Of a stretch of DNA of 64,000 nt, positions 33,511 through 46,168 are shown piece after piece. The stretch is from Neoscytalidium dimidiatum. Lineage: Eukaryota > Ascomycota > Dothideomycetes > Botryosphaeriales > Botryosphaeriaceae. Under the pieces are notes generated by a model. The model was not told the origin of the DNA. It was given only the letters and a program-made list of their open reading frames with translations, and ran no database searches. The position numbers were made by a program, and so were the translations under genes. The DNA is taken from assembly GCA_037367355.1 (NCBI GenBank), contig CM074699.1, positions 1,426,001 through 1,490,000 of the forward strand, written 5' to 3'. The number at the start of each line of letters is the position of its first letter. Positions within the stretch are counted from its first letter, which is position 1.

Positions 33511-36500
33511 AAGCTCGGAGAGGGGGTGGGTTGGCCGAAGTGGGCGGGCGGACCGCGTGAGTGAGTGCGGAATTGAGTGTATCGAAGCGTGGACAAGTAA
33601 GTAGGTGGAAGGGTGAATCCATAAGTGATGGTCAAGTAAGTGAGTGTGAATGGGTGTATCTGGGTTGGTGGTCAGGATGGTAAGTATTTCCACCGTGAGT
33701 GATACCTTTTCTCTCTTTTTTTTTCCCCCCGCTTGACGGCAGCGATGAAACTCGGTTTTCGAGAAGGTTGGCTCGGAGTACTTATGGCCAGTTGAACTTT
33801 TAACGGTGATTATGAGAGCTTGGGTTTCCAAATCTCATGACGTTCATAGTAGCTTGTTGCATGCTTCATGTGACGATATCGCAATGTTACTACAGTGTCG
33901 TTATGTCCGTTCCTTCCGCAGCTAAACGGTGTCTCTACCACCAGTGAACACGCGTGAACAGACCAATGGCAGGCCTTTAGCTATTTGAGTAGCGATGCTC
34001 TTCTTATTTACGGTACGCTTTTTTGGAACCCCTCACAACGTCACTGGAGAATAGAGAAAACACATATGAAGCCATCTGCGTCCGGACTTAGTGAAGGATA
34101 AAAAATAGATCTCAGTAGTGACGTTTGATCTAACTCATCCCAACAGCTCCTGAACAGACCACACGAAGACAGATTAAAGGGGATTCAATTTTTCTTCCTC
34201 GAGCTCCCGCGCAAGGCCAGAGCATCAACGAAAAAAAAAAGAATTAAGTGTGGGATTTGGCCCACTTGAAAAAAAAAAAGGTCTCCCACCCTTTGACCAA
34301 CCTCCACTACAGCAAGCAGCGCATAGCTCACAGCTGAATGCGGCCGCCGTTGCGTGAAAGCGAAGTCAAAAGCAGGATGGAAGAGGTGCGCACAGAGTAC
34401 ACACCAACTTCCACAAAAGGGGATCCCCTTCGTCATCCCCGACACGAGCGACCCCGGACTACAAGAGAAATCGATACAACTCTCTCCAGACAGTCAACAC
34501 GGAAGAAGGAGCCGGAAGCACGGCGCGGCCCTTGCGACAGCCCTTCGGTCTCGAGCGGCAGGATAAGCGTCCACCCTCGCAACGTTCGATTCAGAGACGA
34601 AGGAGCGATGGGACCAGGCGGCCAACGCAACGCAATCCTTCTCCCTTATCAAACGGCGCGGTGAGTGACACCCTCGCAACAGTCGAGAACTAGGGAAGTC
34701 GGGGGAAGACGATGGTCCATGTGGCAGTCCTTTTCCTTGTCGAGCGGCGTGAGCAGCAGTACGCATCTCTGTGAACGGGATCGAATGGAATCGGGAAGAG
34801 TGAAAAGGTCCACGCCCCTCGCGTGTTACGGCGAGGCGCAGAGCGCAAGGCTCTATTTGTTTGCAGAGCACAGCATGGGGGCTGCGGTGCACCAAGACGG
34901 TCGGGCCGCGAGCGAAAGGGGGAAATCCTTGGGCTCGTTGTCAACCGACGAAAGAGTTGCGGCGTTGTTAGCTGTGAAGGTAGACGGCGTGTAGCTGGCT
35001 TTGATTGCCTGTGCTCCTGGCGCGCATCTCAAAATAGTCTCAGATATCCTTCTTTCATGGTAGAGAGAAAGGTAAGGTCTTGGTCTTCCTGGGGTCGAAC
35101 ACTCCCGGGTACGAGTGGACCGCCGGGAGATGGAAATTCTCTTGCACAGCATCCTAGGGTCGAACACTCTCTCCAAGACTGGCGATATCGAAAACGCCAC
35201 TTGAACTGAAGTGGACCTCCGGGAGGGAACAGCATTCCAAGTGCTTGATAGTAACGCTCATCACAGTCGGGCTAGGTTTTGCGTTTCGCCATGTTCTTTG
35301 ACAGACGCCACTTGTTCAGGCGTTGTTTCCGTCACGGGTCTCGCTCACTGCGCTGCTGGTCGCATCGTATTTTCATCTTTTGCCTCAACATATTTGGTTG
35401 GGCTACATCTGCCACTTCGGGCTATAACCTCTGCCGTAGGATCTTGTCCACGTGGAATTCCCGCTCTGTAGGTATCTTGTCCTTTAGGCAATGATCTGCC
35501 TTAAAGAATCCCATCCTTTAGAAGCCTCGTCCATTCGGAATCTCATCCCATAAGCGTTGTTTTTGCCACTGGGCCAGTTCTCGCCTCTCGGGCTTGTTTG
35601 CCTCTGAGGTCTCGTCTTCGCCTTCCAGGGCGCCTTCGAGTCTGCTCCATTTTCAGGTCGGTTGCTTTGTTCTTGCATGTGCAGTCCTTCTCTCCGCACT
35701 GTTATCTCGGCTGATCTTCTGCCATATGCAACAGTCGGGGTACTGCCAGCTTCTCTGCACGCCCTTCACCGTTGAGCCCTTGTCTGGCTCGTGGTCCCTC
35801 AAGACGGCGATAACAATCACCTCTATGGACATCTTCTCTTTGGCCTTGCCCCTTGCTGGAAGTCTGAAATTTCTAAGACGCGATATTCGGCCCGTCTTAA
35901 TCATAAGGTCATGGAGTACCCCTCGTTGATCTGCCTCCGTAGGTCTATACCAGGATCACACCACAATAGCATTGACTAGCCATGTGTGCTTCCGTGCTAT
36001 TTAGCCTTTGAAGTCTGTCATAGGTGACTGCCGACCGCAACTCGAGCAAAGAACTTTCGTCCGATGCCTCATGTAGTGGCTGATGCCAACAATAAGCTTT
36101 TGACATGCGGCTCTGCTGAGCAGGCCAGGTCGTATGCCTTGATTGCTTTCCAATACCAATGCCAACGTGTGAACCGTAGTCGAGATCAGCTGAGCCGAGC
36201 GGGACTCCCAAGTTTGAAGTTCAGATGCACCGTACGAGACCTGAGCACTCGTCGGCAATGGCGTGGACAAAGCACGACTGGTTGAAGTGAAGCCAAGCCC
36301 CTCCTGTGGCCAAGGGGCACAAGTCCGTTTCAACGCAGTCATAGACGACGCTCCGAGGGTTATTTCACCTCAGCAGACAGGTATCTGGGAGCGAACATCT
36401 TGCTCGCGGTTGGGGTCTCAACCAACACGATGCGAGCGCATCCGGGTGGTCCGTTGTGTGCAAAATGGTGTGCAGCGGGTATGATGGGGAGGACACGGTG

Positions 36501-38051
36501 TTCGTGGCGACTTGAAACCGTTCAAAGTCCCGCGTAAAGCCGTGCGGTCGTTGTCCGGGACACGGGTTGGAGTGTCCCGTGTGAAGCCTCTGGGTGTCGC
36601 AAATGAAGGGGGGGAAACGTTGGCATTGCTGCCGGAGTGAGCACGGAGTGCTGAGGAAGAAAGGAAGAGGCGGGAGAAGAGGGCCAGCGAGCGCTTTTAA
36701 GGAGGCTGGGATCTGTGCGCTGACGCTAGCACGAGGAGCCAATGGTAGAGCTCTCACGTGTGGGAGTTAGCGCGGCCCGCAGTCCTGGTTACGGGCTGCG
36801 CCGTGCTCTGCGCCGTGTGACTCCCACTGACACTCTCTCGCGCTGGCTCGAGTCACACACGCCTGGTGCCTCTTCGTCCTTGCTCCTGTGCCGAACACCA
36901 ATCTTCCTAACGAAACCCTTGCGCTGACTTGCTGCAGCGCCCCAAGCCCATCATTTGTACTCCCACAAGCAACACGCACCTAAACGGCACACGCCTAACC
37001 GAGGCTGATGTCAAACGCGCCTAATTCCGGCTGCACTGCACTGCACGCCGCGTCGCCCGTCATCCTCAGCCCTCTTTGCCCGACGCCTCCTCCACCGTAG
37101 CTCCATTCTTTGCTTGCCGCCTGACGCCTCCGCCCCTTTCATTCCGCACTTGGCTATGCATGTCTGATGTCTGAACCCCCGTGGCCACCGTCAATCAGCA
37201 TGTGCTCACATGGCGCTGATCATGCACATCACCCGCCACTTCTGTACACTTCTCCACGACGTTTGCACTTACCTGCGGAGTGCGCCATCTTGAGGCATAT
37301 CTCCCGGCACTGTATGTCACCTAGTGCGCATCTGCCGGGGGGTCGATACAACTTCGCGCCGACAACCGGCCAACTGCCGACCGCCGTGGCTGTCAGCTCG
37401 AGTCTTTCTAGTCCAGCCTCAGGTACAGCCGGATCCGGCCCACACGTGCTAGCCGTTGCGCGAAGATTGGTAATGCCCTCCGCGCCGCCTGCCTAACTTT
37501 TCTCTTTGCAGCGACAATCCCACTCCCACATTCACCTGCTTGCGCACTGTAGCCAATCCACTCTCGCTCATTTTCCAGCTGCCTGTTCCGTCTGTGCTGT
37601 GCCTCCTATCCAACCCCCGGTTCATGTCATCGAAATGGCATTCAATCCGCCTATCTCCTGCAGGGCTGAAACTTTTCGCCCTCGTCGATCTGCCGTGTGA
37701 ACGAGCCAGCTGCCGCTGCCCGGAGCCTTCCGCCCTACCGGATCGTGTTTTCTGGTAGTCTTCCCGCTAACACGGAGGCTCGGCCTTGCCTCCCACGCCT
37801 GCTTCTGACATGACGAACCCTCCTCGCGCCGGCTGAATCCCCGGTTGAGGAAGAGTGTGCCTGAGATAGCTTCCCGCTGCCCCTTCCACCTCTTTCTCAA
37901 ATGAGCCACCACCGTCCCAATGAAACCCCCTTATATCCATACCGGTTCTCCCCTCCCAGGAAACCCCTCTATTACGTCGTCTGTCTCCGCATGAACCATG
38001 GACGCTTTTGACTCGTGAACATTGTTCGGGATAATTGCAAAAAAAAAAAAA
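33511..38051. other. 4.5 kb gene-poor region
   Basis: No convincing gene. Open frames of up to 230 codons on the minus strand near 33130-33830 are Pro/Thr/Ser-rich shadows. Direct-repeat traces occur: GGGTCGAACACTC at about 35092 and 35156, each followed by GTGGACCnCCGGGAG. Related blocks ATCTTGTCC with CTGTAGG occur at about 35440-35495. Short A-runs are at 34232 and 34268. The last kilobase may contain a 5' leader for the downstream membrane protein gene, and an A-run ends at the start codon. Confidence 0.45.
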
Positions 38052-40006
38052 ATGTCTGGTGGGGTGCCTAGCGAGGTCCTCGGCCTCACGGTATTCGTGA
38101 ACCTTCTCAGCTTTCTTGCTCTCTTCCTTGGCATTCTCCTGATTCTCATGCTTTGGCGACATGGCGAGGGTCTCAGCTGTAAGCTTCCACCTTTCCTATA
38201 TTTTTTCCCCCACTACTTGGTTCTGTAGTTGATATTGTGCAAGATATCCTCATGCTCAGTGTGGGGACAACGCTTGGTGCTGCCCAAGGCGTCGTCGTCC
38301 ACCTTGATTACACTGTGAACTGGAGACACATACAGATCATGAGATATGAAGAGTCGCAGAAGCCCCACTATGATGAGACCGCAATGTTCGGAAAGGCTGA
38401 CACGGGATGGCGCTCGGTCTTTGCCTGGCTCGGTGAGCTATAAACCATCCTCTTGAAATACCGTTCCTCATACTGACTGCCGGTACCAGCCATCTACCTT
38501 TACAATGTGGACTCACTTCTTGTTTTATTTTGGTACGCCTCGTTTCTCCATACGGAGGCTAACCCTTCATATTCGCTCCGCGGCTAACGCAATACCGACA
38601 GGGCGATCACTCTCTTCATTGGGACATGGAACATCCGTGTTAAATCTGCATGGAAGAAGACTATGGCCGTCGCGTTCAAAGTGATAGCTGTAATTCTTCC
38701 GGCAATTATGGTAGCCATCTGCCAGATCAAGACTCTCCGAAAGTATCCCTTCGCTTTTTTAGTAGTTGTGAACATTATCAGTAAGTGAGATTTCGTCATC
38801 ATGAATCGATATTGCTGACGAGGCTTAGTGACCATCTCGATGATTTTCGGATTCGTCCTAGTACTCGCAATCCTGTACAAGTATTTGATGTCTCGCAATA
38901 TCTTCAAACGGTTCTTCAATCATGCCAGCTCATTCGCTGGAGGTTCATCCAACGTTGCAACAGTATCGAGCGCTACAACAGGAACTCGGAGTGGAACCCG
39001 CAGGACAGCTACTGACAAGTGGCTCATCATCCGCTTCAGTATCATCATGGTCATTCTCATGTAAGACGGATCCTTCTGCAGCTACTTCGGCTCCTTGCTG
39101 ACAAGCCATGCTAGTATCTTCGAGGTTGCACTCATAGTTTACGAACTCGTCAACTACCAACGCAGCCGGGAGATCAAGACATCTAAAACAGCACCCAACG
39201 GTCCGGATTTTAGCATCGAGCAAACCAAGGTTGACCTTTTCCAATACATCCCCGGCGTCGTGCCCAGTCTCGTGGCCTTCTGCATCTTCGGCACCACTGC
39301 CGCATTTCGGCACGAGTACATGGACTTCATCAAAACTTGTTGCCGCTGCTGCTCACGCACGCGGTGTAATCCATCACTCCGGAGCATGGTTCAGCCATGG
39401 TCGTACGGACGTCAGAGATCCATAGATGTAGAAGCCACTCGACATCAAGGATCCTTCCCCAGAGATGGGAAGTCAGGCATTGCGGTCGAAGTCAGGACGG
39501 AGATATCCCTTTCTCCGATCACAAACCTCAAACTACCTGCCTCGGCACCACGCCGCGTCTCCTTCGGCGGCACGTCCACGCTCTCGAAGGAGATGACTGC
39601 ACAGCCCGACTTGTTCATCAACCAAGCCACAGGCCTGATATCCCCGCAGCAAACGTACGGCACATCAACAAAAATCACTGGGCGAATCTCGCCTACATTT
39701 GATGCAAGGAACCAAACATACGCGACGCATGCGCGTAATGCCTCGGTAGACAAGGCTTTACCAGCGTTCCCTCCAAAAGCAGCAAATTCCATGAACATTC
39801 CGATCCAACGCAATCCATCAGTTGACTACACTCGTGAACGGACAAGTACATCTAACGCCTCATCAGCACAAGGCCCTAGCTGGCTCGCTCCCGACTCCAA
39901 GCCCTCATCAATCTATGCCGGCTCTGAGCACGCCCTCTCTCAGTCATCTGCAAACGAGTTGTTTCCTCCATTGAATGTGCCAGGGCGAGGTGCAGCTTTG
40001 GGGTGA
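38052..40006 (+). CDS. Seven-TM-like integral membrane protein, possible GPCR, unrecognised family
   Basis: Six exons, 38052-38178, 38229-38432, 38490-38532, 38602-38780, 38829-39060 and 39115-40006, give 558 aa. About seven hydrophobic segments are visible. They include VFVNLLSFLALFLGILLILML, NVDSLLVLFWAITLFIG, VIAVILPAIMVAI, FLVVVNIIMTISMIFGFVLV, FSIIMVILIIFEVALIVYEL and IPGVVPSLVAFCIFGTTAAF. The last is followed by a Cys-rich juxtamembrane stretch (KTCCRCCSRTRC), possibly palmitoylated. The C-terminal 200 residues are Ser/Thr-rich and soluble. The topology suggests a fungal receptor-like protein, but I do not recognise pheromone-, cAMP- or PTH11-type signatures. The start follows an A-run directly (38040-38052). 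Confidence 0.75.
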
Positions 40007-40761
40007 CCACGAATCATCTTCTGCCCTTTATCTACTCGTCGAAGTTTTATCTCCTAAAAGCTCATCGAGGGATTGCTGTCAGTTTGAGGCGTTTGTAGGC
40101 ATACCCGGAATATTGTTTGCTTGCAGGGATTGGTTCGGCTGAATCTGGCGTTCGATTACGTTTCATTGTATACAAGCAGCTTCGCTGGTGGATATACTCA
40201 ACGACTGAGGAAATCGGCCCCTGCTACGAAATAAAATCTTTCCTCAGAATCATTTCATGGGTGGAAGTCGAATATGATTAGACTGAGTCCACCGCTTACA
40301 CTACTAAGGCCTCAGCTGTATCAACGTAAAGGGAACTAACCTTGAACGGCTTGGGAGACTCTTTTCCATAAATCACCTTTCTAGTAGCTGAGAACCACGT
40401 TGTGACGTACCAGGCAGTAGCTACGACCTGTAGTTCTGCCTATCTAAGCGCTGCCAAATCCAAACAAAGTTCATAGCAAGAATCTGAAGAAACTTTCCGG
40501 ATGCCATGGAATTCTGCTTTGGTTATCGTTGATCCATGGCCTACGAGAGATATCATATGATCGAGTGTCTCCCATATATATATCTCGCAGAGCCACCCCT
40601 GGGTTCAGGCTTTTTGGAGACCTCAGCCAGTAGGAACAGCCGGAAATGTGCTCCTCTCGCCGAGAATACATTGGGGAAAGCTCATAACGAGGTTTCACTG
40701 ACTTTTATGGGGTACGAATTCAATCCAGCAAGTATGCTCCTGCGACATTTTAATACACCAC
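40007..40761. other. Convergent intergenic region, no gene
   Basis: 3' flanks of the seven-TM protein (plus) and the P450 (minus). Nothing recognisable. Confidence 0.5.
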
Positions 40762-42503
40762 TCACACGGTTTTCAAAGGCTGTCTTACCTCCATCTTCGG
40801 GTACGTCTCATCCCCAAAGACCTCAAATCTTGATGTGATCCCGGGAGATACGTTCTCGAACCCTGGCTTTACCCTCGTCGAGTACTTCCTGTAGATTGCC
40901 GGTACGAGGGCCATCTCCGCCAATGCCAGGCTAACCGCTCCATCAGCTGCGTTGTGAGGGAGGGAGGGAGGGAGGGAGGGAGGGGGAAGGAAAGCAAGAC
41001 TCACTGCATCCCAATACACATCCTGCCGCCGCTCGAGAACGGCCACCACCACTTCTTCATCTCGGCCAGCTGCTCGCCCTCCGCCCTCAACCACCTCTCC
41101 GGATCCCACTTCTCCGGCTCGGGAAAGACTTCTGCGTTCCTATGCAACGAGTACGGTGCCATGGCGCAAACCGTGCCCCTCGGCACCGCGTACCCATCCA
41201 CGACCACGTCCGCCGGGCTCGCCCTCGGCTCCGACGCCGGCAGCGGCGCGAACAGCCTCAGCGTCTCCCTCACCACCGCATCCAAGTACGTCATCCGATC
41301 CGCCGCCTCGACCCTCACCGCCCCGCTCTCGCTGACCACGTCCTCCCCCAACGCCCGACACTCCTCGACCAGCCGCCTCTGCGCCTCCTCGCCCCCTTCC
41401 CTCGACAGCGCCCACACCAAGAACATCAGCGTGTCGCTCGTGGTGTCGATGCCCGCCAGCAGGTGATCCGCGCACTCGCTCGCGACCTCCAAATCGCTCA
41501 GCCCGCCCTGCCCCTGGCCCGTCCTCTCCCGCCACAACCGCGCGATCACGCTTTCCCCCTCCCCTCCCCCGTCCTTCTCCTCCCCCTCCGCAGCAGCAGC
41601 GGCGGCAGCAGCAGCAGCAGCAGTACCGAACGCCCTCATCGCCCCCAGCGCGTGCGCGCGGATGCCCGTGTACGTCGCGGGCTTGCGCATGGGCAGCAGC
41701 GGGTCGACGAGGCGGCCCGCCAGCGCGGTGCGGCCGTACAGCCAGCGCGTGAGGCGCGGGCAGTGCACCGCGAACCACGTCAGCCGGCGGCGGGCCGGGT
41801 CGAGGATGTCGGCCAGCAGGGCGCGGTGGGCGGGCGTGCCGCGCAGGGCGGTGGTGGCGCCGCCGGTGCCGTCGCTGCTGGGCCGCGCGGAGGTGGGGCC
41901 GCCGTAGAGGAAGGCGGTGATGGCGTCGAGGGAGTAGTAGTGGAGGGTGGTGAAGATCTCCATGGTGGTGGTGGTGGTGGTGGTGGAGGAAGGGTGACCC
42001 GGTGGGGTTTGGGAGTCGGGGGTCTCGGCGAGGAGGGCTAGGAAGTCGCTGATTTTGGACTCGATCATGGAGGCGACGGGCCCGCGGATGATGCTGGATT
42101 TGGCGTAGGTGTGCGCGAGCAGCTTCTTGCGCGCGGCGTGGGCGCGTACGCTGGCGAAGGTGAAGAGGTTTTGATGGCCGTATACGTCGAACATGCGGTA
42201 GAAGGCGGTTCGCTCGAAGCCGCTGCCGGCGCCGTAGATGGTGCGGAGGGCGGAGAGGGAGTTGAAGTGGACTTCGTTGGGGCCGATGCGGACGACGGGG
42301 CCGTAGCGGGCGTGCAGGGCGTGGATGGTGCGGGTGCGGCGGCCCGTCCAGTCTTCCCAGGCGAGGCGCCATGGTGTGAGTGCGTAGGATTTGGGGCCGG
42401 GAATGCGGCTCAATGGGCTCAGGAAGAGGGGATAGATGATGAGGGTGTGTAGTGCGGCGGTGAGGACTGCCGTGATGGCGAGGGCGATCAATGGGGAAGG
42501 CAT
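40762..42503 (-). CDS. Cytochrome P450
   Basis: Two exons, 42503-41005 and 40930-40762, give 555 aa. N-terminal anchor LIALAITAVLTAALHTLIIYPL, then proline hinge SPLSRIPGPKSYALTPWRL and GPNEVHFNS. I-helix ADHLLAGIDTTSDTLMF carries the oxygen-binding AGxDTT. K-helix ETLRLF gives E-x-x-R. The haem loop PFSSGGRMCIGMHLALAEM contains the cysteine ligand and is formed across the intron, using the acceptor GGTTAG; an earlier CAG would give a stop. Low-complexity insertions are encoded by simple repeats: poly-Thr (about residue 170) and a run of Ala (about 290), the latter by GCAGCA. The type is that of fungal biosynthetic or detoxifying P450s; substrate unknown. The next gene upstream on the same strand is an amino-acid permease. 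Confidence 0.93.
40955..40990. repeat. (GGGA)n microsatellite inside the P450 intron
   Basis: About eight GGGA/AGGG units lie on the plus strand within the intron between 40931 and 41004. On the transcript they form a CCCT-rich pyrimidine tract just upstream of the acceptor region. Confidence 0.9.
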
Positions 42504-43089
42504 GGTGTCATTGCGGAATTGGCGGACTGCGGTGATTGTTTCGAATTCGGTAGGCTCGAATGCATCCAGAGACCTAATATCGGCTCAAGCTGAGGCACTA
42601 CTCTTGAATGCTTGCAGGGAGGAGGTGCGTTCGTCACCTCTCGCGCCTAGATAAGTCAAGCGGAAGGGCCGATAAGCGGAAGCCGCGGCGGGCCGCTCCT
42701 GATCGGCGCTCCCGATGCTGCTAGCCAAAGGCAAAAGTGGAGGTTGTGGAAGGTCCGGGCTTGCAACTTACACCAAGCCTTTGGCCATTCATAACTTTTT
42801 GTTTCGTTTTGGCGGAACCGTGTAGTGCGGGGGAAAGCACCCTTTAAGCGAAACAAACCCACATGTCACACACATCATAGCTTACAGGTAGCTGAAGCAC
42901 TTGCTGGATGCAAGTTACATTAATCCTGCTGAACACGCACGTACTGGTGATTCCTCCAAAAGCGTGAACTGAAGTTATCCTTGTAGCGTGGGGAGCAGAG
43001 GTGCAACTTCTTCCACTATCAGCTCTAAAGGGATTAAAGACTGTTCAAATCGTCCTCGTATATGTACTAGTACTTCCTCATCCACCCTG
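42504..43089. other. Intergenic between P450 and permease genes
   Basis: Promoter side of the P450 and 3' flank of the permease. No gene or recognised site. Confidence 0.5.
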
Positions 43090-44959
43090 TTACTTCTTCT
43101 CATTCTTCCCACCGAACACTTTATCCAAGAGGGAGCCAACTCGCCCGTTTTGTTTAGGTGTAAACGCCCTCTCATACTCCTCTATCTCCGCCACCAAACC
43201 TTCGACGCTAAGGTCAGCCGTGCCAGGCTTAACATAACTTGTCCGTTTGACAACCTTCCACAGAATGAAGGCTAATGGGAAAGCCGCGAGGAATGTGTAG
43301 TCTAAGAAGAAATACGTAATATCCCAGCCCCCGGTAATAAACAGATCATAGCCCAGCAACAGCAACATCAACGCCGTTCCAAACATGGCAACATACGAGG
43401 TGTACGGCTGAAATTTCCCCTTGTACGGTAGGCTGTCACGATCTACGTCCTGCTGCTTCATCGCGGAGAAGAAGTGGCGGTACGTCAGCGCCACCGAGAA
43501 GTAGTTCAGCAGTTGACACGCCGTGATCAAGTCGACCAGCCAGTTCAGGACCTTGGCGCTGGAGTTGCTGACCTGCAGGAATGCGAGGAGGCAGAATGCC
43601 AGTCCCGCGGTCACACTCCAGATGGGAACACCGGACTTGAGCGTCTTAGAGAAGAACCTGGGCGCTGTTCCATTCAAAGACATCCCGTGCAATGTACGGG
43701 TTGCAGCGAAGAGAATGCCGTTGCCGGAGCTAAGCACCGAAGTCATGATCAGTGCATTTACCAGGTGCGGTAAGCCAGATATCTTGAGGCGGTTCATGGC
43801 AATGACGTAGGGAGAGGCAGCGCCAGTGCCGCTGCCTTCCTGCTCGCCAGAGAGAACGGCAGCCAGCGTCGGATCATTGTAAGGAATGACGATGCCCATC
43901 CCCAGTGCCGAGCTGCAGAAGAAAAGGAGGATGCGCCAGACGAAGGAGCGAAAGGCCTTGGGGAGGACTCGGCGAGGTGATTGGGTCTCGCCAGCTACCA
44001 TCGAGATATACTCTGGGCCGCAAATTGAGAAGGTCGCCTGAACGATACATGAGAGAACGCCAAGGAAGCGACCGGTTGATCCAGGCACAAGGTGCTCCAC
44101 GAAAGCTCCCTATGCAATGATTAGACGTGTTCTGCGCATCTTTATTTTGGTACTTTTGGTGACTTACTGGATCTTTCCAATACCGAAAGCCGTACCTATC
44201 ATGTAACGGATTGCCGCCCAACATCGTCACGAATGTGAAAACTAATAGCATGGCAATCAAAAAGACCTTAAAGATCGAAAGGTAAAATTCTGCCACGCCA
44301 AAATACCGGACCGAAATAGTATTCAGGAATCTTATCATAGATCAGCAGCAGCATGCCGAAATCCACGCAAAAAAAAAAAAAAAAAAAGGCTTACGCGTAT
44401 ATCACCATCACGATCACAATCACTGCCTCAACAGGTACCTTGTCCGTCCAGAATCCTAGCAAGATGTTGAAAGCCACAATCTCAAATGGCACCAACAGCG
44501 CCATATTCAGAAAGAAGTTCCAGGACATTGCAAAGTTAAGAGCGTCGTCTACCCAATATCCACCCAGCCGGATAAATGGCGAAGGGATGGGAGCGTAGCA
44601 TACCATTTCAGCTGTAAGTCCATGAGCACGCAGGCGTTCAACTCGAACAAAGCTAACTCACCAAAACACTCGTTCACACACAGCATCACCCCGCCCCAGA
44701 TCAAGAAGCCCGAGAACAGGCCTGCCGGGCCACCTTTCGGCAATGCGGACCCCATCTGTACGTAGAGACTAGTCCCAATAGCACCCCCGATGGCAAAAAG
44801 TTGCACTTCCCTCGAGCGGAGTTTGCGGTGCAAGTGCTGCGAACCAGCCGAAACAAGCTGTGCGTCTCCGACCTCGACATCGCTTGCGTTTCCGCATGTT
44901 GGTTGTTCGGCAGGCGATACCTTTGCGTCAAAAGACGCTTTCTCAGGTGGCAAGCTCAT
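43090..44959 (-). CDS. Amino-acid permease of the YAT (fungal AAP) family
   Basis: Proton-coupled plasma-membrane importer of amino acids with about 12 TM segments. Four exons, 44959-44662, 44611-44395, 44330-44168 and 44109-43090, give 565 aa, normal for the family. The TM1 signature LFAIGGAIGTSLYVQMGSALPKGGP is followed by FLIWGGVMLCVNECFAEMVCY across intron 1 and PSPFIRLGGYWVDDALNFAMSWN. Later come ICGPEYISMVAGETQSPRRVLPKAFRSF and SGNGILFAATRTLHGMSLNGTAP, both characteristic of this family. The third acceptor is AAG rather than CAG/TAG, and intron 2 has a long T-run (A-run at 44370-44388 on plus). It diverges from the RidA gene across 629 bp. Specificity is not decided; the neighbours suggest aromatic or imine-forming amino acids. 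Confidence 0.93.
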
Positions 44960-45588
44960 ACTGAACTGACGAAACTGCCCCAGTTTGCTTGGATAACTTC
45001 GATAATACCTAGTAAGTTGTCAGATTTTGGACTAGCAAAAACAGGAAGAGTAGAGGTTAGGCATTTTGTACTCCTCCCTGTCAGCTTGGCTGCCGATAAT
45101 GCCCTTGCTTCCTCAGTAAAATCCCTCTCGTCAGACCCTCGTTCAGATGTCTTCTCTGTCGCAATGACACTACTTCAAGTAAGTCTGAAAATCAAACTAT
45201 GAAAGCGTCGGTATGGTTTACAACAGGACCGAAAGCATCGAACTCTGCTGGAAAACGCGTTGACCGAGCGATACATAAAGACCGGAAGCCGCTGATAGCT
45301 CTAGCCACCTTTTTCGTGCCTTGCAGTCCCTTATCGGCGTACCCTGCGCGAGTGTGCCTTTGCCATCACGTGCTTGAGGAGAAGTGGATGGGTGAGTTGA
45401 GGCTGGTGGGATAGCAGTGGGGGTGGCGTGTCGATCGGCTGTCGGACTGGCGCCCGACAACGCTCACTGCGGAGCGGCCGTTCCAAGCGGTTACAAGCCC
45501 ACCTACAAGAATATTAAACAACGACGAATTTTGAGGGAAGGATTCTGAATACACAACCCTTGGCAGCCGTGCCGACTTCCGATTTTCA
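44960..45588. promoter_or_regulatory. Divergent intergenic region, permease / RidA
   Basis: The permease (minus) and RidA (plus) start codons are head to head, 629 bp apart, so both promoters lie here. No site was identified with confidence. Confidence 0.5.
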
Positions 45589-46079
45589 ATGTCCGACATT
45601 ACGCCAATCCTTTCTGACAAGGCCTGTGCCTATCCAGCCGGCCTTTTCCGTATGTACTCATCAGGTGTTGGAAGAGAATGCAAAGTGTGCTAACGGATGA
45701 AGATCATGCCAAGGTTTTCAACGGAATTGTATACACAACAGGCCAAATCGGAGCTGATGTCGTTGGGAACCTTGTCAGCAAGGACATCAAGCCTCAAACC
45801 GAACAAGTGCTAAACAATTTGTCGGCCATCCTCGAGGCCGCTGGCAGCTCTCTGGAGCGGGTCCTAAAAGTCAATATCTACATGGTTGACCAATCAGAGT
45901 ATGCAGGAATGAACGAGGTGTATAAAGAGGTGAGCTGTTCTGCCATTCGTGACGAGTGGAATTTACTAATCGAAACGCAGGTGATGCCTGATCCAAAGCC
46001 GCCGAGAGCTTGCGTGTTCGTCAAAGGCCTACCAGCTGGCGCGAGTGTGGAGATGGAGATGGTAGCTGCGGTAAAATGA
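45589..46079 (+). CDS. RidA/YjgF/UK114 family imine deaminase
   Basis: Hydrolyses reactive enamine/imine intermediates made by PLP enzymes or amine oxidation. Three exons, 45589-45649, 45703-45929 and 45981-46079, give 128 aa, the normal subunit length for the trimeric family. The order is right: AYPAGLFHHAKVFNGIVYTTGQIG, then TEQVLNNLSAILEAAGSSLERVLKVNIYMVD, then PPRACVFVKGLPAGASVEMEMVA. In active RidA proteins the Arg near the C-terminal third (here in PPRACVFVK) binds the substrate carboxylate; it is present. Reading through intron 2 would also stay open, but the spliced form fits the family exactly. It is tail to tail with the Zn2Cys6 regulator, 89 bp apart. Confidence 0.93.
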
Positions 46080-46168
46080 AACACTAATGATTTTCTTATT
46101 TGGTATCATGGCTGTACAAACTCCGTGAACAAAATTGAAAGATATTTTAGCGTTGGACCAGGGCGCCG

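Noticed and set aside
33130..33831. 233-codon minus-strand frame overlapping the MYND region
   Set aside because: It is antisense to the MYND finger and is Thr/Pro/His-rich without family features.
41142..42041. 299-codon plus-strand open frame and a 410-codon minus-strand frame over the P450
   Set aside because: Both are shadows of the P450 in other frames; low-complexity Arg/Pro/His composition and no domains.
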